Below, in pieces: positions 19,690-29,399 of a DNA stretch of 56,635 nt; the stretch's first letter is position 1, and each line of letters begins with the position of its first letter. A program made the translations under genes and the position numbers. Under the pieces are notes generated by a model. That model had not been told where the DNA came from. It was given only the letters and a program-made list of their open reading frames with translations, and searched no databases. The stretch is from Formosa sp. (GTDB lineage: Bacteria > Bacteroidota > Bacteroidia > Flavobacteriales > Flavobacteriaceae): the NCBI GenBank assembly GCA_002698705.1, contig NZZM01000015.1, forward strand, positions 2,389 to 59,023. Direction: 5' to 3'.

Positions 19690-21581
19690 AAAATTTGGTA
19701 CAAATTTGAATTTGTGAGTTTAATTTTTTGGTTCTCTACTAAGTACTGCAATATTTTAATTATTCTCTCATCTTCTAAATTACAAATTTTGACTAAATCT
19801 TTGGTGCTCAATGGCACTTTTTCAATGGCTTCAAGTATATGTCTTATTTCATTTTGAGAGAATTTATTTGTCATGATGCCATTCTCAGTACAGACATTGC
19901 ATATCCCGCATGGTATTGATACCTTTTCATCAAAATAGTTTAGAAGTTGAAGACTTTTACAAGCAGAATTATTTTCCATGTATTTAAATACTGCATTTAA
20001 TTTTTTTAGTTTTATTTTATTTTGAATTAAAACCGGTTTTGAAATTCTGTGAATTGTTTTTTCGTCTTCTCTAGGAACCAGAAATGTAATTTGTGTGTCA
20101 GCATCACTGTTTTTAAAATCCATAACTTTCACGGATTTAAGACGTTTTAATACCTCCAAAACAGTAGATGTTTTAAGCTCTGTTTTAATTGCAATTTTTT
20201 CTATATCAATAGTGGTTGGTTGAACAAAGATTCCTTCGTAGGTTCGAAGTATGACATTTGTTACATTTTTTTCTACAGTATCCTTTTCAAACAATGACTG
20301 AAGTGTGTTGTTGGATATTAAAAATTGAATAGTTAATTTATTTTTAAGAACCGTTTCAAAGATCAATACACCATAACTTTGTAAAGTTTTAAGCGCATTA
20401 AAAGTTTTAAGTTTGGAAAGCTTATGAATTTTACAAAAATTATCAAAATACAATCCCTGTCTTTGATCATTATATTCACCATAGCCAATTTGGAAGTGAA
20501 TACACAATTTCTTGTAAATTAACTTTAAAAAAGAAATATTAGGTAGTAGATTTTCAAAACGAGTTTTCATATTGGTCACATTACTGGGGCCTGTTATCAA
20601 ATAGGCAAAAGCCTTATCTCCATTTCGGCCTGCCCTTCCAGATTCTTGAAAATAAGCTTCAAGGCTTTCAGGAATGGTTAGATGTATCACCACTTCAACA
20701 TTACTTTTATCGATTCCCATACCAAAAGCATTAGTCGCTATCATGACGCTAAATTTGTTATCGATCCAATCTAAATACATAAGTTCTTTTTTCTTGAAAC
20801 TCATACCGCCATGGTAGTAACCACAGGAAATTCCTTCAAGTTCTAAAGTTTTTGCTAGTTGTTCTGTTTCAATACGGCTCCTGACATATACAATAGCACT
20901 GCTTTTGATCTTTTTTAAAATGGAGATGGCTTTGTATTTAGGATCTTCTAAGGCAATTGAATTGTAAGATAAGTTTGACCTGAAAAATGAGCTCTTATAC
21001 ACTTTGTGGTTCAAAAAATCTAACTGTTCAGTAACGTCCTTGATCACATGTTTTGTAGCAGTTGCCGTCAATGCGATGACGTTTGTTTCTGGACACAATG
21101 TTCGCAGTATTTTGATGTTCCTGTAAGCTGGTCTAAAGTCATGTCCCCATTGACTGATACAATGGGCCTCATCAACAGCAATTAAGCTTACTTTCATGGA
21201 TTTAATACGCGTTTGGACCAATCTATTATCAAGGCGTTCAGGAGAGATATATAAAAATTTATAATTTCCAAAAACACAGTTATCTAGCATTCGCTCTAGT
21301 TCGCTGTAATGATTGACATTAGTTAAGGCCATGGCTTTTATGCCCTTTTGATTTAGCGATGCGACTTGATCCTGCATTAATGCAATAAGTGGAGAAATCA
21401 CAATACAAATACCTTCTTTGATTAGGGCTGGAACTTGAAAACAAATAGACTTTCCACCCCCGGTTGGTAAAAGTGCTAAGCAATCCTCATTTTCTAAAGC
21501 TGCTTTAATAATTTTTTTCTGATTTAGTCTAAAGCCAGTATGACCCCAGTATTTCTCTAAAATTTGAAGCGGGTGCAACAT
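19686..21581 (-). CDS. recQ: ATP-dependent DNA helicase RecQ family
   Basis: LLPTGGGKSICFQVPAL, DEAHCISQWGHDFRPAY, QESGRAGRNG, Zn motif PCGICNVC. Confidence 0.96.
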   Translation of the reverse strand: MLHPLQILEKYWGHTGFRLNQKKIIKAALENEDCLALLPTGGGKSICFQVPALIKEGICIVISPLIALMQDQVASLNQKGIKAMALTNVNHYSELERMLDNCVFGNYKFLYISPERLDNRLVQTRIKSMKVSLIAVDEAHCISQWGHDFRPAYRNIKILRTLCPETNVIALTATATKHVIKDVTEQLDFLNHKVYKSSFFRSNLSYNSIALEDPKYKAISILKKIKSSAIVYVRSRIETEQLAKTLELEGISCGYYHGGMSFKKKELMYLDWIDNKFSVMIATNAFGMGIDKSNVEVVIHLTIPESLEAYFQESGRAGRNGDKAFAYLITGPSNVTNMKTRFENLLPNISFLKLIYKKLCIHFQIGYGEYNDQRQGLYFDNFCKIHKLSKLKTFNALKTLQSYGVLIFETVLKNKLTIQFLISNNTLQSLFEKDTVEKNVTNVILRTYEGIFVQPTTIDIEKIAIKTELKTSTVLEVLKRLKSVKVMDFKNSDADTQITFLVPREDEKTIHRISKPVLIQNKIKLKKLNAVFKYMENNSACKSLQLLNYFDEKVSIPCGICNVCTENGIMTNKFSQNEIRHILEAIEKVPLSTKDLVKICNLEDERIIKILQYLVENQKIKLTNSNLYQIL

Positions 21582-21586
21582 CGTAT

Positions 21587-22132
21587 TTAAATATTCTTTA
21601 AAATGAAATCTACACGATTTTCTACAGTAGAATGTGGCACCTCTACTAACTTATAATCAAAGCGTTTATACCATTTTGTAAGGTATTTGTGAATTTCTGT
21701 CGCTTGTTCAAAAGTTTCATAGCGCTCATTATCCTGAATGTATATATCTTTCCAAGGCGTTAATATAAAAACTTTATCATATTTGTGTTTTTTACAATTT
21801 TCAATAAATTCCATCGAGTAATCGGAGTCAATATAATCTAAATATGCGACCACATCAGGTAATCCTCTATCAAAAAAAACCAAAGGGCTGTCTGCAGTAT
21901 CTGCTTCAATAAATTGTTTTTTCCGTGCTTCCAAAAGTTGCTTGCTAAACAAATCAGGGTCTTTCAAAAATAATTGATCTATTCCCTTGTTTTGTGCTTT
22001 TAAAGTAATTTCTCTAGAAATTTCTTCCATACAAACATGACCTTTGTTTTTTAATTTATCAATAATTGAAGTTTTACCAGAAGCTGGGCTACCAATAATC
22101 GCTATTTTTTTTGCTTTTGAACTTAAAGTCAT
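21587..22132 (-). CDS. AAA family ATPase / P-loop kinase-like
   Basis: KIAIIGSPASGKTSIIDKLKNKGHVCMEEISREI; FFDRGLPDVVAYLDY. Confidence 0.85.
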   Translation of the reverse strand: MTLSSKAKKIAIIGSPASGKTSIIDKLKNKGHVCMEEISREITLKAQNKGIDQLFLKDPDLFSKQLLEARKKQFIEADTADSPLVFFDRGLPDVVAYLDYIDSDYSMEFIENCKKHKYDKVFILTPWKDIYIQDNERYETFEQATEIHKYLTKWYKRFDYKLVEVPHSTVENRVDFILKNI

Positions 22133-22202
22133 GTTAATTGTAAAATTCGTGATTTAAAAGTTAAATAAAAAATTATCACTTGATGTATATTTGTATTTAT
22201 AA

Positions 22203-22502
22203 ATGACCACAATGCAATCTAACTATCCAAATGAATTTTACGATAAATTACGAGAAAAATTATACGAAACAAGTAATTGGCCTTCAGTCTATCTTTTTAA
22301 ATTTATAGTTGATTCAGATCCTTCTAAAATTATAAAAATTCAACAGAACTTCGATAACATGAAGGCTGAAATTAAAAGTATTGTTTCAAAAAATGGTAAA
22401 TATACTAGTGTTTCTGTCCAAGTTAAAATAGAAAGTCCTGAAATTGTTATAAGTAAATATAAAAAAATCGGTAATGAGGTTGATGGTGTCATTTCACTAT
22501 GA
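22203..22502 (+). CDS. DUF493 family protein
   Basis: YDKLREKLYETSNWPSVYLFKFIVDSDPSKI... YTSVSVQVKIESPEIVISKYKKI. Confidence 0.85.
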   Translation: MTTMQSNYPNEFYDKLREKLYETSNWPSVYLFKFIVDSDPSKIIKIQQNFDNMKAEIKSIVSKNGKYTSVSVQVKIESPEIVISKYKKIGNEVDGVISL

Positions 22503-22569
22503 TCCTTCTAATAAAGTCAGTTTAATAGTTAATTTTTTGTATTTTGCAGCTTAAACTAATAAAATTTAA

Positions 22570-23214
22570 ATGTCATTAACAATAGAGCATATAGAATACA
22601 ACACAGAGCGTGAACACTTAATTATTCCTGAATACGGAAGACACATTCAAAAAATGATTAATCACGCCATAGCACAGGAATCAAAAGATGAGCGTAATAA
22701 GCTTGCCAAAGCCATTATTTCAGTAATGGGTAATATGCAACCACATTTGAGAGATGTCCCTGATTTTCAACACAAGCTTTGGGATCAACTGTTTATAATG
22801 TCAAAATTTAAATTAGATGCTGATTCTCCTTTTGAAAAACCTTCAGAAGAAATATTACGTCTTAGTCCAGATCCACTTGCATATCCACAGAATTATCCAA
22901 AATATCGTTTTTATGGAAATAATATTAAAACAATGATTGATGCAGCATCTTCCTGGGAAGATGGAGACATGAAAACAGCTCTAATTTTCACAATAGCTAA
23001 TCACATGAAAAAATCATTCTTGAGCTGGAATAAGGATACTGTTGAGGATATTGTTATACTTAACCATCTTTTTGAGTTATCAAATGGGAAAATTGATATT
23101 AGAAATACTAGCGAAAAACTTACTGATTCTTCCCAGCTTTTAAAAATGCAGCGAAAGACCAATAATTATAAGAGCAATTACAAGAAAAATAACAGAAATC
23201 GTAAGCGATATTAA
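22570..23214 (+). CDS. DUF4290 domain-containing protein
   Basis: IEYNTEREHLIIPEYGRHIQKMINHAIAQESKDERNKLAKAIISVMGNMQPHLRD. Confidence 0.9.
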   Translation: MSLTIEHIEYNTEREHLIIPEYGRHIQKMINHAIAQESKDERNKLAKAIISVMGNMQPHLRDVPDFQHKLWDQLFIMSKFKLDADSPFEKPSEEILRLSPDPLAYPQNYPKYRFYGNNIKTMIDAASSWEDGDMKTALIFTIANHMKKSFLSWNKDTVEDIVILNHLFELSNGKIDIRNTSEKLTDSSQLLKMQRKTNNYKSNYKKNNRNRKRY

Positions 23215-23247
23215 CCTTTTACTTAATAAAAATTAAATTTTAATCCA

Positions 23248-24561
23248 TTGAAGTCATTTAAAATTGAAGGTGGACATAAATTAAGAGGTTCAATTCAACC
23301 TCAGGGTGCAAAAAATGAAGCTCTCCAGATTTTATGTGCTGTACTCTTAACTAAAGAAAAGATCACTATTAACAACATCCCAGACATCATTGATGTCAAT
23401 AAACTTATTCGATTGTTGGGTAAATTAGGAGTAAAAGTAGAAAAGCACTCAGATAACTCTTACACTTTTCAAGCAGATGCTGTCGATTTAGACTATTTGG
23501 AAACTCCCGCATTTAAAGTTGACGGGGCAGGCTTAAGAGGCTCCATCATGATTGTTGGTCCATTATTAGCTCGTTTTGGTAAGGGCTATATTCCTAAGCC
23601 GGGTGGGGATAAAATTGGCCGCCGTCGTTTGGATACCCATTTTGAAGGATTCATAAAATTGGGTGCTGATTTTAGGTACAACAAGGAGGATCATTTTTAT
23701 GGGGTTGAAGCCAAAAGATTAAAGGGTACTTTTATGCTTCTTGATGAAGCATCTGTTACCGGTACTGCAAATATTGTAATGGCTTCTGTTTTAGCTGAAG
23801 GCACTACAACAATTTACAATGCTGCTTGCGAACCTTATCTCCAGCAACTTTGTAAAATGCTTAATAGAATGGGCGCTCAAATAAGTGGGATTGGTTCTAA
23901 TCTATTAACAATTAATGGAGTAGATGTTTTAGGTGGTACTTCCCACACTATGTTACCAGATATGATAGAGATTGGAAGTTGGATTGGCCTTGCTGCGATG
24001 ACTCGCAGTGAACTCACTATTAAGAATGTTAGCTGGGAAGATCTTGGTGTAATTCCTAATGTATTTAGAAAGTTGGGTATTACAATAGAACGGAGAGAGG
24101 ACGATATTTTTATACCAGCACACATCAATGGATATCAAGTCCAAAATTACATTGATGGTTCAATATTAACCTTATCTGATGCACCATGGCCTGGATTCAC
24201 TCCTGATTTACTCAGTATTATTTTGGTCGTTGCTACTCAGGCTAGAGGCAGTGTCTTAATCCATCAAAAAATGTTTGAAAGTCGTCTATTTTTTGTAGAT
24301 AAATTGATTGATATGGGTGCCAAAATAATTTTGTGTGATCCTCACAGAGCTTCTGTTATTGGACATGATTTTAAATCTCAACTCAAATCGACTACAATGA
24401 CTTCACCAGACATTAGAGCCGGTGTGTCGCTTTTAATTGCTGCGCTTTCGGCAAATGGAACTTCAACTATTCACAATATTGAACAGATTGACAGGGGCTA
24501 TCAAAATATTGATATACGCCTTAAAGCGATTGGTGCAAAGATTAAGCGCATCGAAATCTGA
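23248..24561 (+). CDS. murA: UDP-N-acetylglucosamine 1-carboxyvinyltransferase
   Basis: FKIEGGHKLRGSIQPQGAKNEALQILCAVLLT; MTSPDIRAGVSLLIAAL. Confidence 0.98.
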   Translation: MKSFKIEGGHKLRGSIQPQGAKNEALQILCAVLLTKEKITINNIPDIIDVNKLIRLLGKLGVKVEKHSDNSYTFQADAVDLDYLETPAFKVDGAGLRGSIMIVGPLLARFGKGYIPKPGGDKIGRRRLDTHFEGFIKLGADFRYNKEDHFYGVEAKRLKGTFMLLDEASVTGTANIVMASVLAEGTTTIYNAACEPYLQQLCKMLNRMGAQISGIGSNLLTINGVDVLGGTSHTMLPDMIEIGSWIGLAAMTRSELTIKNVSWEDLGVIPNVFRKLGITIERREDDIFIPAHINGYQVQNYIDGSILTLSDAPWPGFTPDLLSIILVVATQARGSVLIHQKMFESRLFFVDKLIDMGAKIILCDPHRASVIGHDFKSQLKSTTMTSPDIRAGVSLLIAALSANGTSTIHNIEQIDRGYQNIDIRLKAIGAKIKRIEI

Positions 24562-24576
24562 TGATTTTAATATCAA

Positions 24577-25875
24577 TTATCTATTCAACGCTAATTTATA
24601 AGTTTCCAAACAGCGTTCTCTTGCAAATTTGTGATCTACAATAGGTTTTACATAATTAAATTCTTGATATTCAGGAACCCATTTTTTAATATAGACGTGG
24701 TCCTTGTCAAATTTTGCAATTTGTGTGGTTGGATTAAAAATCCTGAAGTATGGTGCTGCGTCTACTCCACAACCTGCAACCCATTGCCAGTTACTTATAT
24801 TACTTGACAGTTCAAAATCATGTAATTTTTGAGCGAAGTAAGCCTCGCCCCAACGCCAATCTATGAGCAAATGTTTACATAAAAAACTTCCAACCAGCAT
24901 TCTAACCCGGTTGTGCATAAAACCGGTTTGGTTCAGTTCTCGCATACCAGCGTCAACTAGAGGATATCCAGTTTCACCTTGACACCATTTCTCAAACTCT
25001 TCTTTATTATTTCGCCATTGAATAGCTTCGTATTGAGGCTTAAAACTTTTGGTGACTGTATAAGGGAAATGCCATAAAATCTGCATAAAAAACTCACGCC
25101 ATATGAGTTCTTTTAAAAATGTAATGTTGGAGCTTTTCAAAGCTTTTTTCACAACACTGCGTATACTGATTGTCCCAAACCTAAGATGGGGCCCCAGTCT
25201 GGAAGTTCCTGCAACTGAGGGTATATTTCTTCTTTCTTCATACAAATTAATTAATTGTTTGTCCATTTTAAAGGGGGCAATTTTTAATTTTGATGTGGTA
25301 AACCCCATTGCATCTAAAGTTACCCATTGGTTGAGGTTCATTTTAGAAAGGTGCTTTAGTAAATCTTCTGAAGGGTAAGCCTCAATACATTTTTCAGTAA
25401 AAGCGCCAAGCCACTTCTTTGAATAAGGGGTGTATACTTTATAGGGCATACCATCATCTTTTGTAACTTCATTTCTTTCAAAAATCACTTGGTCTTTAAA
25501 GGATTTAAATCCAATACTTTTTTGATTTAATAAACTTTTAACTGCTTCATCTCTTCCAATAGCATAGGGCTCATAGTCGTGGTTCGTATATACAAATTCG
25601 ATAGGAAAATCAGAAATCAACTTTTTAAAAATCTGCACTGGACGCCCATAATAAGTATTTATTTTTTGATTTTTTTCAAGGGAATCGTTAAGGCTTTTTA
25701 ATTGGTTGTGTATAAAATTTACACGTGCGTCATCTTTTGGAAGCTTATCTAAGATTTCTGAATCAAAAATAAATATGGGAAGTACATTCTTATAGTTTTT
25801 TAAGATTTTAAAAAGACCATGGTTATCATAAAGTCTTAAATCTCTGCGAAACCAGAATATTGCATTGGACTTCAT
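24577..25875 (-). CDS. phr: deoxyribodipyrimidine photolyase (class I CPD type)
   Basis: AIFWFRRDLRLYDNHGLF; GETGYPLVDAGMRELNQTGFMHNRVRMLVGSFLCKHLLIDWRWGEAYFAQKLHDFELSSNISNWQWVAGCGVDAAPYFRIFNP. Confidence 0.97.
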   Translation of the reverse strand: MKSNAIFWFRRDLRLYDNHGLFKILKNYKNVLPIFIFDSEILDKLPKDDARVNFIHNQLKSLNDSLEKNQKINTYYGRPVQIFKKLISDFPIEFVYTNHDYEPYAIGRDEAVKSLLNQKSIGFKSFKDQVIFERNEVTKDDGMPYKVYTPYSKKWLGAFTEKCIEAYPSEDLLKHLSKMNLNQWVTLDAMGFTTSKLKIAPFKMDKQLINLYEERRNIPSVAGTSRLGPHLRFGTISIRSVVKKALKSSNITFLKELIWREFFMQILWHFPYTVTKSFKPQYEAIQWRNNKEEFEKWCQGETGYPLVDAGMRELNQTGFMHNRVRMLVGSFLCKHLLIDWRWGEAYFAQKLHDFELSSNISNWQWVAGCGVDAAPYFRIFNPTTQIAKFDKDHVYIKKWVPEYQEFNYVKPIVDHKFARERCLETYKLALNR

Positions 25876-26339
25876 ATTTTAAATTCTCCAAAAATTTCAA
25901 TCAGCTTGTCATGACGGTAATCAAATATCTCTTTCAATTTAGGTTTAATTATGATTGGATGGACTAACTGACCAATTAAGCCAAATGGTATTTTATAGTC
26001 GATGATGTCTTCCATTTCAACACCTCCATCAATTGGTCTAATAAAATGCTTGTGATGCCAAAGCGCATAAGGTCCAAACCTTTGTTCATCAACGAAATAT
26101 TTATTTTCTTGAACGTGAGTAATTTCAGTTACCCATTTTGTTTTTATACCAAATAAAGGAGTTACTATATATTGAATAATTTGTCCTGGATACATTTTGC
26201 GATCGGCTCCAGATAAAATATTAAAACCCATATACTCAGGAGTTATGGTCTTGAGATTTATGGGAGATGATAAAAAATCCCAAGCTTTATTTACTGATAT
26301 TGGTAATTTTTGTTTTGATTGTAAATTGTAAATTTTCAT
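25872..26339 (-). CDS. SRPBCC family protein
   Basis: KLPISVNKAWDFLSSPINLKTITPEYMGFNIL; follows photolyase gene with 4-nt overlap. Confidence 0.88.
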   Translation of the reverse strand: MKIYNLQSKQKLPISVNKAWDFLSSPINLKTITPEYMGFNILSGADRKMYPGQIIQYIVTPLFGIKTKWVTEITHVQENKYFVDEQRFGPYALWHHKHFIRPIDGGVEMEDIIDYKIPFGLIGQLVHPIIIKPKLKEIFDYRHDKLIEIFGEFKI

Positions 26340-26801
26340 TTAGTTAAATATAGCTATATATAGGTTTAGCGAGGTTGCAAGTATTAGCCATGCGCAATAT
26401 GGTAGTACAAAAAATCGCATATTTTTTAATAATCCTTTGAAAGCAATAAAAAAGTAAAACATAAGAACACTTAGCATTGTTATATTTAATAAGCCAAATA
26501 ATATCATATGTTTATTCATAAAAATATAATTCCAAGAAATATTTAAGACTAGGTGTAAAATATACAAAGCTATTAACTTTTGTAATTTAATATTTTGATA
26601 CAAAAAAGTCATAAACACTGAGAAAAACACCATAACAGAAGTCCAAGCTGCTCCAAAAACCCATCCCGCTGGCTCCCATGGAGCTCTGACTAAGCTAGAA
26701 TACCATTGAGATGTTGGTCCATTATTCATTAAAAATATTCCTAATAGAAGCGCTCCTAAGTTTAGGAATAAAAAAACCAAAAATGTGAAGCTAAACCTCA
26801 T
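26340..26801 (-). CDS. tspO: TspO/MBR family protein
   Basis: RAPWEPAGWVFGAAWTSVMVFFSVF; AWLILATSLNLYIAIFN. Confidence 0.9.
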   Translation of the reverse strand: MRFSFTFLVFLFLNLGALLLGIFLMNNGPTSQWYSSLVRAPWEPAGWVFGAAWTSVMVFFSVFMTFLYQNIKLQKLIALYILHLVLNISWNYIFMNKHMILFGLLNITMLSVLMFYFFIAFKGLLKNMRFFVLPYCAWLILATSLNLYIAIFN

Positions 26802-26969
26802 TTAAACAGTTATTTTATCAATTTCTTCTAGAATTTGTTGGGCTAGAGCATATTTTTCATCACTGGCAGTACGATTTGTTGATGAGAGATCGTGCCATTC
26901 GGACATTAATTTTTTATATTGGTCTTGTAATTTCTCAACTGTAGTTTTCCTTTTAAATAATTTAAACAT
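26802..26969 (-). CDS. small protein, Lacal_2735-like family (55 aa)
   Basis: Not in ORF track. Reverse strand reads MFKLFKRKTTVEKLQDQYKKLMSEWHDLSSTNRTASDEKYALAQQILEEIDKITV*; abuts genes on both sides. Confidence 0.85.
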   Translation of the reverse strand: MFKLFKRKTTVEKLQDQYKKLMSEWHDLSSTNRTASDEKYALAQQILEEIDKITV

Positions 26970-26971
26970 AC

Positions 26972-27523
26972 CTATTTAATTAATTTGGTTATTTTACTAC
27001 TTGTAGGGCGCGTTAGTGAATAAAAATAATCAATAAATTCACCTTGTTTACCAACTATGTATTTTTGAAAATTCCATTTAACAGATGTTGTTTTCACTCC
27101 ATTTAAGTTTTTGTCAGTAAGCCATTGATAGAGTGGATGTTGATTTTTTCCCTTGACATCAATTTTTTCTGACATTATGAAACTAACCCCATAATTTTCT
27201 TCACAGAATGATTTTATTTGTTGATTTGAGCCTGTTTCTTGTTGGCCAAATTGATTGCATGGAACACCAATAACCATTAATTTACCTTTATAATTATCAT
27301 AAAGTCTTTGTAAACCATCATATTGATTAGTAAAACCACATTCGGAAGCAACATTTACAAAAAGTATAAATTGCCCCTTGTAAGCCTTAAGATTAATCGG
27401 AGTACCATCTAAACTATTAATTTTAATATCGTAAAGGTTCATTTTCTTAGAATTATCTACTTCCAATGGTAAAGTACCAATTAGTAATAAAGATGTTAAT
27501 AATACATTTATGATTTTCATCAT
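26972..27523 (-). CDS. glutathione peroxidase
   Basis: ILFVNVASECGFTNQYDGLQRLY, PCNQFGQQETGSNQQI; start probably ATGATG at 27523/27520. Confidence 0.95.
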   Translation of the reverse strand: MMKIINVLLTSLLLIGTLPLEVDNSKKMNLYDIKINSLDGTPINLKAYKGQFILFVNVASECGFTNQYDGLQRLYDNYKGKLMVIGVPCNQFGQQETGSNQQIKSFCEENYGVSFIMSEKIDVKGKNQHPLYQWLTDKNLNGVKTTSVKWNFQKYIVGKQGEFIDYFYSLTRPTSSKITKLIK

Positions 27524-28206
27524 TAAATTTTTAAGGATACAATTCCACAATCCAATTTAAATATTTGTCCAGATATTGACTTTGATTCTTCAGATATAAG
27601 ATATCTAGCCATACTTGCGACTTCACTTGGAGCTAAAAACTTTTTTAATGGATGCCTTTGTATAGTATTCTCTATCATTCTTTCGTTCCTGAGAAGTTTT
27701 GCTGCCAAATCAGTTTCTGTAATTGTTGGAGCGATAGCATTAACTCTGATGTTTGGTGCCAAGTCTGCAGCGACAGACTTGGTTAGACCTTCAACAGCTG
27801 ATTTTGCTGTTGCAATACTGGCGTGAAATGGCATACCTAGGGAGGTTGCCACAGTGCTAAATAACACAATTGAGCCAGAATCACTTTGAGACAATGCAGG
27901 GGTATAGGCTTGTATGGCCTTAACAGCGCCCATTACATTGATTTCAAAATCATTTCTAAAATCTTCTAAACTCAATCTTTTGAAGGGTTTTAGATTGATA
28001 CTGCCTGGGCAGTAAATCAATCCATCTGCTTGATTAATTTCGGGTAGAGCACTTGTAGTGACATCGCAACTATGATGCGTTAGATTTGCATTTGAATAAT
28101 CTGGTGTATTACGACTTATATTAATAACCTGGTGTTTTGGCAATAATGTATCAACAATAGCTTTGCCGATTCCACGACTACCTCCAATGATAATAATTTT
28201 TTTCAT
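27523..28206 (-). CDS. SDR family oxidoreductase
   Basis: KKIIIIGGSRGIGKAIVD ... VRVNAIAPTITETDLA. Confidence 0.95.
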   Translation of the reverse strand: MKKIIIIGGSRGIGKAIVDTLLPKHQVINISRNTPDYSNANLTHHSCDVTTSALPEINQADGLIYCPGSINLKPFKRLSLEDFRNDFEINVMGAVKAIQAYTPALSQSDSGSIVLFSTVATSLGMPFHASIATAKSAVEGLTKSVAADLAPNIRVNAIAPTITETDLAAKLLRNERMIENTIQRHPLKKFLAPSEVASMARYLISEESKSISGQIFKLDCGIVSLKI

Positions 28207-28427
28207 GACGTTAGGGGTCTTCCTTTGAGACGTTTTTCAATTTTTTGCTTGACAATTGTGAGCTCTTTCATTAATTCCATTAATTCAGGTTTTTTATTAG
28301 CTTTATAAACTTCGTTAATTTCAAGTATAATTGATTTCACCTCTCTAGATGCTTCTATTCTCTCACTAGTGTTTTTGAACTTCAATTTCTTTTCTAGGAA
28401 AACTTGTCCTTTTTTTTCAGCTGACAT
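28203..28427 (-). CDS. small hypothetical protein, 74 aa
   Basis: Overlaps SDR by 4 nt and starts 5 nt after folE; highly charged, helix-rich sequence. Confidence 0.75.
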   Translation of the reverse strand: MSAEKKGQVFLEKKLKFKNTSERIEASREVKSIILEINEVYKANKKPELMELMKELTIVKQKIEKRLKGRPLTS

Positions 28428-28432
28428 AATTT

Positions 28433-29119
28433 TTAATTTAAATAATTATTAAACTCTGTAATTTTTTCTGGATTATTGAATACACCACTGTAAAATGAAG
28501 TTACAGTAGCTGAAGATTCGTCTTTAATGCCTCTAGACGAAACACACAAGTGCTTAGCATCAATGATAACAGCCACATCATCTGTCCCTAATATTTTTTT
28601 TAAATCTTCTCCAATTTGATTTGTTAAACGCTCTTGTACTTGCGGTCGTTTCGCGAAATATTGTACTATCCTATTAAGTTTTGAAAGTCCAATAACCTTA
28701 CCGGACGAAACATAGGCAACATGAGCTTTTCCCATGATGGGTACAAAATGGTGTTCACAGTTTGAGTAAAAAGTTATATTTTTTTCCACCAACATTTGGT
28801 TGTACTGATATTTATTGTCAAATAATGCTATTTTTGGCTTGTTTTTTGGATTTAGACCTGAAAAAATTTCATCAATATACATTTTGGCTACTCGATCAGG
28901 TGTCCCTTTTAAGGAATCGTCATTAAGGTCAAGCCCCATTACATCCATTATTTCTTCAAAAAGCATTGAAATTTTATTCTTTTTCTCTTCATCACTTAAA
29001 GCAAATGCATTTTTTTTAAGGGGTGTTTCTAAGCTGGTGCAAAGGTGGTCGTCACCAATTTCGTGATGAGAATAATTGTTTGGGTTAACGAATTTTTGTT
29101 TAATGATATTATTTGACAT
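28433..29119 (-). CDS. folE: GTP cyclohydrolase I
   Basis: FYSNCEHHFVPIMGKAHVAYV; GLSKLNRIVQYFAKRPQVQERLTNQI; probable start MSNNIIKQKF at 29119. Confidence 0.97.
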   Translation of the reverse strand: MSNNIIKQKFVNPNNYSHHEIGDDHLCTSLETPLKKNAFALSDEEKKNKISMLFEEIMDVMGLDLNDDSLKGTPDRVAKMYIDEIFSGLNPKNKPKIALFDNKYQYNQMLVEKNITFYSNCEHHFVPIMGKAHVAYVSSGKVIGLSKLNRIVQYFAKRPQVQERLTNQIGEDLKKILGTDDVAVIIDAKHLCVSSRGIKDESSATVTSFYSGVFNNPEKITEFNNYLN

Positions 29120-29126
29120 AGATTTT

Positions 29127-29399
29127 TTAACGTTTTGATATTTTATTGTTGGAAATTGCATTTTGTCTGGAGCATTTGAAGCGACCAGATTCAAAAGATC
29201 TTAACTTTTGATGCTTTGTTTTACGACCTTGAACTCTAGCACGCCAAAGTCTAAAACTTTTTGGATGCATCTGATTTCTCATAAGAGATATAACCTGTTG
29301 TTCTGATAATCCAAACTGAAATTCTATAGCATCGAATGTAGTACGATCTTCCCAAGCCATTTCTATAATTCTGTCAATATCAATTAAATTTAAGCTCAT
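29127..29399 (-). CDS. DUF2805 (TIGR03643-like) family protein
   Basis: IDRIIEMAWEDRTTFDAIEFQFGLSEQQVISLMRNQMHPKSFRLWRARVQGRKTKH. Confidence 0.9.
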   Translation of the reverse strand: MSLNLIDIDRIIEMAWEDRTTFDAIEFQFGLSEQQVISLMRNQMHPKSFRLWRARVQGRKTKHQKLRSFESGRFKCSRQNAISNNKISKR

